NCBI GenBank assembly: GCA_002315255.1
Contig: DCGM01000028.1
Span: forward strand, 654 to 13,285
Direction: 5' to 3'
Source of the DNA: Lachnospiraceae bacterium UBA1778
GTDB taxonomy: Bacteria > Bacillota > Clostridia > Lachnospirales > Lachnospiraceae
Length of the DNA: 12,632 nucleotides
A program made the position numbers and the translations under genes. Below the pieces are notes generated by a model. The model saw only the letters and a list, made by a program, of their open reading frames with translations, did no database searches and was not told the origin of the DNA. Positions 6,598 through 11,687 of this stretch are shown piece by piece. Positions within the stretch are counted from its first letter, which is position 1, and every line of letters starts with the position of its first letter.

Positions 6598-8589
6598 TCA
6601 GCTCCTTCTCGTTATATGGATTTCCTGCGTTTTATCAGAAGGCTGGTCTTTCTTCGTAACAGTCAGCTGTTTCTCATGAATATCGTCCAGGATCTGAGTC
6701 TGTTCCCCGTTGATTTCTTCCGGAATGTCATCGTTAAACTCGTGCGAAAACTCGCGCTTGTTTTCTTTTTCCTGGTTGTAGCCGCTCTTCATCTCATCGT
6801 CGTCAGCTTCTTCCTCTTCCTCGAGGAGAGAATCCTCTTCGACCTCCGGCAGGTTATGCTTCCGGTAATACTTTCGAAGATCATGGTCGAGCGCTTCTTC
6901 TTCCGCTTCCTGCTGCTTATTCAAAATCGTAACGATAACGACCGCCGCGACGATCAGCAATGCGATAGCGACGCAGATCAGAATCCACGTCAGCGTCTCC
7001 TGGCTGATCTTTTTCGTTTTGGTCTCTTCTTTCGTTTCAGATTCGGTCTGTTCTTCCGAAACCGTTTCTTCAGTTCCGATCGACGAAGCGTCCGCTTCGG
7101 TGTTCAGTTCAAAGGTCGCTTCGGTCACATCGGTATCTTCGCCGCTGATTTTTTTAAGATAATCGTCCCACGGAATCAATGTGATGGAGCCGGTCAGATC
7201 CGAGAATACATGGAAATCCCGGTTTCCGTATTTGTCGGCCAAATAGACGACGCGGATTTCATTGCTATAATCGTCCATCGTGCGATAACCCGGCATGCTG
7301 ACCATCGTACCGCCGGTCATGGAGAAATTCACCGTCGTTTCCGCAATAAAGGTGCCCGGAATTTCGAACGAATTCTCCACCGGAATCACGGCGAAGGAAT
7401 TATCGTTTCCGCCTAATGTGACATACGGAACGAGATTTTTCTTTAACGGATCATAGAGGAAATACGAATACGGCTCGTTATTTTTCGACGCATAATAGAC
7501 GTAAATCTGATAGCCTGTGTGATAGAAAACATCAACTGTCCGGTGGAAATTACTGCTTTCCGTCGATTTAATAAACTGGCCGGTCGGCGAGAGGTCCGTT
7601 AAATCAATGAGAATATCATAAACGCCGAACTGCAGATGCTTCTCCGCTTCGATCGACGCATTGATCGATTCCTCAATCGATTCCTGAGCAGACTTTTTAT
7701 CCTGATCTTCGGAGAAAGTCGCATACATTTGAATATCGCCGCCCGGGACGACAAAGTTAAAGATGGACTTTTTGATTTCCTTCTTTGTCTGCGTTAAAAG
7801 GCCTTTCGAGTACTCGGTATAATTGACGGTCCATTTCGAGAAGGAAGTCAGTTCATAAGGATCGCCGTCTTCATCAAGCGGCGCGTAATCAGGATCGATC
7901 TCAATCGTGATATACTCGCCCTCCATGACGGTAAACTCAAATCCGCTGTCGGATGCCATCGGTTTGATTTCCTTATCGTCTTCGTCATAAACCTTGCAGC
8001 AGCAGCTTAAGTTATAAGCGTCTTCATACGGGTTCGTTATCGTAAGGGTACGCTTTTTCGGCGTATACTGATAAAGCGTGATATTTAACACGACGCCTTC
8101 TTCGTTCAGAATCGAGAGATGGCCGTTTTCAAACAGGAATGCGGAAGAGCCCGACTTTTTCGCTTCCATGTTATCCACCTGCTTCGTGTTCGCATTGATG
8201 CTGATGTTTGAAAGCGCCGGATACGTGAAGGTATGCGGGTTTTCCTGCTTTTTCTGAGGTTCCTTATCTTCGAGACGGAAGTTCTGGTCTCCGTCTTTCA
8301 TCGTAAATGTAATATCAAAATGCTTGATGATGCCGGCATCGACAATCGCCTGATTGATCTGCGCAAGGATCTGCTCCTCCGTCAGCTTTCCTGACAATGC
8401 AGCCGGCAGAACGAAATATTCCTGCGGCGCGGGCTCTGTTTCCGTGGCTTCTGCAGACGGATCATCCGCATATGCTTTAAAGCCACCGAGCGATGCGAAA
8501 GCACCAAACAATAAAGACGACGCCACGAGAAGCGCTGCCATAAGACTCATTATTCTCTTATTATTTTTTGATTTCGAATTCCGGTTCAT
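6598..8589 (-). CDS. Membrane-anchored surface protein leading the mcsA-mcsB-clpC unit
   Basis: A 663-residue protein of unknown function. The signal segment has a basic start (residues 1-12), a hydrophobic core (~14-36) and a plausible cleavage after AYA (39-41). The extracellular part is ~42-530. Residues ~179-293 resemble an InlB-type bacterial repeat (TSFSKWTVNY ... FNFVVPGGDIQMYATF). ~60-170 and ~320-475 are predicted beta-rich but not recognised. A Glu/Thr/Ser-rich stalk (~483-530) leads to one membrane helix (~533-556) and a long cytoplasmic tail (~557-663), very acidic at 581-600, with TQIL (631-634) and TQEI (654-657). CCC at 196-198 holds the only extracellular cysteines. The start at 8589 has GGAGGAG 5-6 bases upstream. 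It is first in the transcript, 7 bases before mcsA. This suggests the tail could tie the Clp machinery to the membrane, which is a guess. It is not a CtsR homologue. Confidence 0.88.
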   Translation of the reverse strand: MNRNSKSKNNKRIMSLMAALLVASSLLFGAFASLGGFKAYADDPSAEATETEPAPQEYFVLPAALSGKLTEEQILAQINQAIVDAGIIKHFDITFTMKDGDQNFRLEDKEPQKKQENPHTFTYPALSNISINANTKQVDNMEAKKSGSSAFLFENGHLSILNEEGVVLNITLYQYTPKKRTLTITNPYEDAYNLSCCCKVYDEDDKEIKPMASDSGFEFTVMEGEYITIEIDPDYAPLDEDGDPYELTSFSKWTVNYTEYSKGLLTQTKKEIKKSIFNFVVPGGDIQMYATFSEDQDKKSAQESIEESINASIEAEKHLQFGVYDILIDLTDLSPTGQFIKSTESSNFHRTVDVFYHTGYQIYVYYASKNNEPYSYFLYDPLKKNLVPYVTLGGNDNSFAVIPVENSFEIPGTFIAETTVNFSMTGGTMVSMPGYRTMDDYSNEIRVVYLADKYGNRDFHVFSDLTGSITLIPWDDYLKKISGEDTDVTEATFELNTEADASSIGTEETVSEEQTESETKEETKTKKISQETLTWILICVAIALLIVAAVVIVTILNKQQEAEEEALDHDLRKYYRKHNLPEVEEDSLLEEEEEADDDEMKSGYNQEKENKREFSHEFNDDIPEEINGEQTQILDDIHEKQLTVTKKDQPSDKTQEIHITRRS

Positions 8590-8615
8590 TAAACTCCTCC
8601 GAAATAAAAGGCTTT

Positions 8616-8633
8616 CGTTTTCTTTCGAAAACG
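8616..8633 (-). promoter_or_regulatory. Hairpin with GAAA tetraloop in the leader of the Clp unit
   Basis: On the minus strand CGTTTTC-GAAA-GAAAACG is a perfect 7-base stem with a GNRA-type loop. It lies roughly 20-38 bases after the inferred start of transcription and ~15 bases before the GGAGGAG site of the 663-residue protein gene. There is no T-tract. It may stabilise the mRNA, act as a translation control hairpin, or be an operator read as DNA. No CtsR heptad pair or CIRCE element was seen here. Confidence 0.5.
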
Positions 8634-8660
8634 GACAAATGTTACCATTATTTATCAGCT

Positions 8661-8689
8661 ATTATACTATAAAAAGCGTCTATTGACAA
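8661..8689 (-). promoter_or_regulatory. Sigma-A promoter of the surface protein-mcsA-mcsB-clpC unit
   Basis: On the minus strand TTGTCA (8689-8684), a 17-base spacer and TATAAT (8666-8661) form a strong housekeeping promoter. The inferred start is near 8654, giving a leader of ~65 bases. Its -35 shares five of six positions with the -35 of the opposite promoter for thiT. Confidence 0.85.
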
Positions 8690-8710
8690 TCTGTTTGAAC
8701 TTACTATAAT
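8683..8710 (+). promoter_or_regulatory. Sigma-A promoter of the TPP riboswitch-thiT unit
   Basis: TTGACA (8683-8688), a 16-base spacer and TATAAT (8705-8710) are both perfect consensus hexamers. Transcription would begin near 8717, essentially at the first base of the TPP aptamer, so there is no leader before the riboswitch. Confidence 0.9.
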
Positions 8711-8713
8711 TGG

Positions 8714-8805
8714 AAGCGCTAGGGGAACCATCCGATGATTTCGATTAAAGGATGGTTGAGAATAACCCTCATAACTTGATCCGGCTGATACCGGCGGAAG
8801 GAAGC
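8714..8805 (+). promoter_or_regulatory. TPP riboswitch (THI element)
   Basis: A thiamine-pyrophosphate aptamer controlling thiT. Visible parts are CTAGGGGAACC at 8719-8729 (5' strand of P2), an extended P3 stem with AACCATCC (8726-8733) pairing to GGATGGTT (8750-8757), the conserved TGAGA (8757-8761), ACCCTCATAACTTGATCCGG (8765-8784) and the P5 region CCGGCTGATACCGGCGGAAGG (8781-8801, split by its short loop). The conserved 3' end merges into GGAAGGAAG, which is also the thiT Shine-Dalgarno, with the ATG only a few bases on. No separate terminator/antiterminator fits before the gene. I infer translational control, with ligand-bound folding hiding the ribosome binding site. Confidence 0.93.
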
Positions 8806-8809
8806 TCAT

Positions 8810-9358
8810 ATGAAAAGAATTTCTATCAAAACTTTAGCTGTTTCTGGCGTTTCACTCGCACTCGCATTCGTTTTATCCTGCATTAAGCTCTGGTCCTGGC
8901 CGAACGGCGGCTCGATTACCGCCTGCTCAATGGTCTTTGTAACGATAATCGGCTGGTTTTTCGGCCCCTTTGTCGGACTGATTTCTGCATTTGCTTATGC
9001 GGTTCTCCAGTTCGTCCAGCATCCGGTAATTCTATCGATCCCGCAGGTCTTATTTGATTATTTCTTCGCATTTACCGCGCTCGGCATTTCCGGGTTCTTT
9101 TATAAGAAAAAGGAAGGCCTGATCATCGGTTATGTGATAGCGGTCCTGCTCAGGCTCATCTTTGCGACTTTAGCAAGTCTCCTGTTCTGGGCAGAATATC
9201 TGGAACCGGTCTTTAATATAAATTCGCTGTTCCTCGCGTCTCTTTTCTATAACGGAAGCTATATCCTTCCCGAAGCGGTTATCACTGCGGTGATCCTGCT
9301 GCTTCCGCCGGTAAAGAAGCTACTGATAAAACTCAAGGCGAGACTTTTATCAGATTGA
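8810..9358 (+). CDS. thiT: Thiamine-specific ECF transporter S component ThiT
   Basis: A 182-residue integral membrane protein with about six hydrophobic segments. It binds thiamine outside the cell and works with the shared ECF module (EcfA, EcfA', EcfT), which is not encoded in this window. Family markers are WPNGGSITACSM (30-41), a QVLFDYFFAFTALG stretch in the middle and SLFYNGSYILPE near the C-terminus, corresponding to the ThiT substrate-binding loops. It ends with a basic KKLLIKLKARLL tail. The start at 8810 follows GGAAGGAAG, which lies in the 3' end of the TPP riboswitch. The riboswitch independently supports thiamine as the substrate. It is the only plus-strand gene, alone in its transcript, and is closed by the terminator at 9401-9425. 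Confidence 0.95.
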   Translation: MKRISIKTLAVSGVSLALAFVLSCIKLWSWPNGGSITACSMVFVTIIGWFFGPFVGLISAFAYAVLQFVQHPVILSIPQVLFDYFFAFTALGISGFFYKKKEGLIIGYVIAVLLRLIFATLASLLFWAEYLEPVFNINSLFLASLFYNGSYILPEAVITAVILLLPPVKKLLIKLKARLLSD

Positions 9359-9394
9359 GATTAATAACCAATGGCATAAGTACCGAAACAGAAA

Positions 9395-9429
9395 AAAGTT
9401 CAGGGGCCTGCATTGCAGGCCCCTGTTTT
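9395..9429. terminator. Two-way rho-independent terminator between thiT and the YtxH/LEA gene
   Basis: CAGGGGCCTG (9401-9410) pairs with CAGGCCCCTG (9416-9425) around a 5-base loop. The plus strand continues TTTTA after the stem. The minus strand continues AACTTTTTTC. Both converging genes (thiT from the left, the helical repeat protein from the right) can end here. Confidence 0.9.
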
Positions 9430-9445
9430 AGGTTAAACCCTAAAA
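9426..9445. repeat. Small AT-rich inverted repeat next to the terminator
   Basis: TTTTAGG (9426-9432) and CCTAAAA (9439-9445) form a perfect 7-base inverted repeat just after the stop codon of the minus-strand gene. It may add to termination on the minus strand or compete with the larger stem beside it. Confidence 0.45.
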
Positions 9446-9448
9446 GGA

Positions 9449-10282
9449 TTAAAGATTCTGGACGAAGTCATCTGCCTTCTTTTCCATCTCATTGATCACG
9501 TCATCGACATTATTCATCGCGTGCGGTGCTTCTTCCTTCGGAGCTTCCGCTTCTGCATCAGCTTCCTCATAAGCCTTCTTGTCATCGATGTTTGACTTGA
9601 TATTGTTCACGCAATCGGTTACGGCATCCTTCACCGCATCATATGCGCTCTTTACGCCTTCTGATACGCGGTCCATCGTTTCAGCAGCCGCCGGGTTGTT
9701 GACGCGGAAGGTGTTTACTTCTTTCTCAACGCCTTCTTTGACCGTGTTCCAGGTCTTTCCAGCCTGTTCCTTTACGTTTCCGTAAACTTCAGTAGCTTTT
9801 TCTTTTACATTATCAAAGATCACTTCTGCCTTTTCCTTTCCGGTGCCGAATGCGAAAGTTGCTTTTTCCTTCGCACTGTCAAATGCTTCACCAGCTTTTA
9901 CTTTTGCAGTTTCAAACGCCTCACCGGCCTTATCCTTCGCTGCATTGTAAAGATTGCCGGCTTTTTCCTTTGCCTGGCCGATCTCATCGCCATAAGACTC
10001 CATTACATTGCCATAGATGTCTTTCGCCGATTTCTTCGCAACGCCCCAAGCCTTAACTGCGCCGTCTTTGATCGACTTGATCGTCTCCGTAGCAGCTTCC
10101 TTCGCACATTCCATATCAATGGATCTGTACTCACGCGTAGCGGTTTCTCCTTCGCCGTTCTCATCCGGCTCGACTGTCGTTACAGGAGCCAGCTGATTAT
10201 ATTTTTTAATAAAAGAAGCTACGGCCGCGCCTGCAGCGCCGATAAGAAGTCCACCAAATAAAACTTTACCAAATTTGCTCAT
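9449..10282 (-). CDS. YtxH-like protein with LEA-type 11-residue helical repeats
   Basis: A 277-residue protein with no known enzyme domain. The N-terminus (1-24) has a glycine/alanine-rich hydrophobic helix (LFGGLLIGAAGAAVASF) followed by KK, as in YtxH-like stress proteins; it could be a membrane anchor or glycine zipper. Residues ~60-191 break without gaps into twelve 11-residue units; the clearest are eight from 104 to 191, of the type AKEKAGxaFxx. This amphipathic pattern is that of group 3 LEA and apolipoprotein-like proteins, which protect membranes or proteins during drying or osmotic stress. The C-terminal ~50 residues are acidic (EEADAEAEAPKEEAPH). GGAGGT 5-7 bases upstream fixes the start at 10282. 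It lies 157 bases downstream of mscL, an osmotic safety valve, so an osmotic stress role is plausible but inferred. Confidence 0.85.
   Translation of the reverse strand: MSKFGKVLFGGLLIGAAGAAVASFIKKYNQLAPVTTVEPDENGEGETATREYRSIDMECAKEAATETIKSIKDGAVKAWGVAKKSAKDIYGNVMESYGDEIGQAKEKAGNLYNAAKDKAGEAFETAKVKAGEAFDSAKEKATFAFGTGKEKAEVIFDNVKEKATEVYGNVKEQAGKTWNTVKEGVEKEVNTFRVNNPAAAETMDRVSEGVKSAYDAVKDAVTDCVNNIKSNIDDKKAYEEADAEAEAPKEEAPHAMNNVDDVINEMEKKADDFVQNL
9710..10105 (-). repeat. Coding 33-base repeat array (twelve 11-residue units)
   Basis: This part of the YtxH/LEA-like gene encodes twelve consecutive 11-residue units (residues 60-191). At the DNA level the units are diverged, but a repeated motif like gcttttt/ccttt recurs every 33 bases, most evident at 9745-9975. 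It suggests old internal duplication rather than recent expansion. Confidence 0.75.
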
Positions 10283-10389
10283 TTTTTACCTCCAGTTCGT
10301 AAAAATGCTATCCTCTCCTGATCGCCTGATGCTTGAAATGTCTGCGGGAAAAGGATGGTTCACAGCAGATTTTCCCCTGCCTTGACTTT

Positions 10390-10417
10390 AGTATAATATC
10401 ACTATGTGAAAAGTAAA
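10390..10417 (-). promoter_or_regulatory. Possible promoter for the YtxH/LEA-like gene
   Basis: On the minus strand TTTACT (10417-10412), a 16-base spacer and TATACT (10395-10390) give a weak-to-moderate sigma-A match. The leader would be ~100 bases. The leader also contains GGGAAAA and TTTTCCC separated by 17 bases, a possible weak hairpin. No terminator is visible after mscL, so read-through from mscL is also possible. Confidence 0.35.
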
Positions 10418-10439
10418 AGAAATATATGAGAAAAATAGA

Positions 10440-10919
10440 TTATTCTAATTCGCTGGTGCAGTGCGGACAGCGCGTCGCATCGATCGCAATTTCGGATTTA
10501 CAGTACGGACAGACCTTCGTCGTCGGTGCAGCCGGAGCCGCTTCAGCTTCCTTCTCTTTCTGCTTTAACAGTTTGTCGGACAGCGTGCGGAGCTTGTTCA
10601 ATGCTTTCACAAAAAGGAAAACCACGAAAGCCATGATGAGGAAATTAAATAAAGAACTGATGAATGCGCCGAATTTCACAGCGACTTCCGGCGTGACGAC
10701 TTTGCCGGTTTCATCGAGAACTTCTTTGACAAGCGTCAGCTTCAATGCGTCATTCAGATCGACATTGCCGGTCAGAAGACCGATCAGCGGGTTGAAAATA
10801 TTGCCCTGAAGGCTGCCGACCACGGTAGAGAATGCGCCGCCGATGATTACACCGATCGACATGTCAATCATATTGCCTTTCAGCGCAAAGGTCTTAAATT
10901 CATCTAAAAACTTCTTCAT
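10440..10919 (-). CDS. mscL: Large-conductance mechanosensitive channel MscL with zinc-ribbon tail
   Basis: A 159-residue membrane channel that opens under membrane tension and releases solutes during osmotic downshock. The start MKKFLDEFKTFALKGN and the first membrane helix (MIDMSIGVIIGGAFSTVV) are textbook MscL. The second helix is at ~83-104 (ISSLFNFLIMAFVVFLFV). A charged, Ala/Pro-rich linker follows. The last ~24 residues are a zinc ribbon with CPYC and CPHC pairs. I chose 10919, not an ATG 30 bases upstream, because AAAGGAG lies 6-7 bases before it and the protein then begins exactly as the family does. The gene is 13 bases after the DUF6062 stop, so they are probably cotranscribed. Zinc-ribbon tails on MscL are known in some bacteria; their role is unclear. 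Confidence 0.97.
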   Translation of the reverse strand: MKKFLDEFKTFALKGNMIDMSIGVIIGGAFSTVVGSLQGNIFNPLIGLLTGNVDLNDALKLTLVKEVLDETGKVVTPEVAVKFGAFISSLFNFLIMAFVVFLFVKALNKLRTLSDKLLKQKEKEAEAAPAAPTTKVCPYCKSEIAIDATRCPHCTSELE

Positions 10920-10932
10920 ATCCGTCTCCTTT

Positions 10933-11655
10933 TTATTTTTTCTTATCATCCGGAAGGATGCTGTTCGTTTTTACAATTCCGCGCTCAATCGCATCTTTGG
11001 AATCCTTCCAGGGCGCATCATGATAGCGGTAATCAAATTTGTCACAGAACCAGTCGAGATCATCCGACAGGCGCTGAAGATTATTAAAATAGAGATTCGC
11101 AGTCAGCTGATAAAAGCTGTCAAATTCCTTTTGGGAAAGAACCTCCTGCCCTTTCCGAAGAAGCATCGCGTAATGCTTCTGACAAAAACCTTTACAGCCT
11201 TCGTACTTCTTTCGGAATTCCGGATCACGCTTGTAAAGATAAAGCACAGAATCGAGATAGACAGGGAATGTCAGATTAATGCGATCGCATACGAAACATT
11301 GCGACTGTGCATTTTCGGCCCAGTCAGCAGCCGGATTCGGCTCTTTCTTTAAAAGTGAATGGATTTTGACAGGCTTCTCGGAAGCTTTTTTCCCGTTTCG
11401 GATCTGGCGGTCGAGATGCGTCTTTAACATCAAAGCGATTCCGAGACGGTTCTTCTGTAAAAGCATCATAGAGATATGCTTTTCACAGAAGCCCTTCTCA
11501 TCCGTCTCCATCCGGATATCGTCCTGCATATAGGCGGTATCCGTGATGAATTCGACGGCATTCTGTTCGAGCTCCTGGTAAAGGGAACAGATCGGACATT
11601 CGCTTCCTTTGTCAAAGGCGTCATTGACCGGAATCGTATAAATCTTTTCGGACAT
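10933..11655 (-). CDS. DUF6062-like protein with paired Cys/His metal-site motifs
   Basis: A 240-residue, probably cytoplasmic protein without signal peptide or membrane helices. It shows two copies of the same motif pair: C20-P-I-C23 with GFCEKH (55-60), and C120-F-V-C123 with GFCQKH (156-161). Each copy would make one CxxC + CxxH metal site, most likely for zinc, which points to an internal duplication. The C-terminal part is rich in aromatic residues (WFCDKFDYRYHDAPW). The pattern fits the DUF6062 family as I know it from Clostridia; no function is established. GGAGGG ~5 bases upstream supports the start at 11655. It follows glnS by 32 bases and precedes mscL by 13, so it is probably the middle gene of a glnS-DUF6062-mscL transcript. 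Confidence 0.85.
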   Translation of the reverse strand: MSEKIYTIPVNDAFDKGSECPICSLYQELEQNAVEFITDTAYMQDDIRMETDEKGFCEKHISMMLLQKNRLGIALMLKTHLDRQIRNGKKASEKPVKIHSLLKKEPNPAADWAENAQSQCFVCDRINLTFPVYLDSVLYLYKRDPEFRKKYEGCKGFCQKHYAMLLRKGQEVLSQKEFDSFYQLTANLYFNNLQRLSDDLDWFCDKFDYRYHDAPWKDSKDAIERGIVKTNSILPDDKKK

Positions 11656-11687
11656 AAGCCCTCCGTTATCGTTCTGACTGGGAAGAG

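Noticed and set aside
6394..7416. A 340-codon open frame on the plus strand opposite the 663-residue protein and mcsA
   Set aside because: Its composition (runs of F and R such as FFFRFRFGLFF) is what the antisense of a Glu/Lys-rich coding region gives; it has no credible start context and lies fully opposite well-supported genes.
8590..8700. CtsR box or CIRCE element upstream of the Clp unit
   Set aside because: Looked for tandem GGTCAAA heptads and TTAGCACTC/GAGTGCTAA arms on both strands; neither is present. Isolated TTTGACC-like words occur only inside coding regions.
9850..10056. Plus-strand open frame rich in His, Pro and Leu
   Set aside because: It mirrors the 11-residue repeats of the minus-strand YtxH/LEA-like gene; no Shine-Dalgarno and no independent support.
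10320..10380. Terminator or riboswitch in the leader of the YtxH/LEA gene
   Set aside because: GGGAAAA/TTTTCCC can pair across 17 bases, but there is no T-tract and no recognisable aptamer core.
10920..10949. Longer MscL start at 10949
   Set aside because: The ATG at 10919 has a strong AAAGGAG and gives the standard MscL N-terminus; the extra ten residues overlap the end of the DUF6062 gene.
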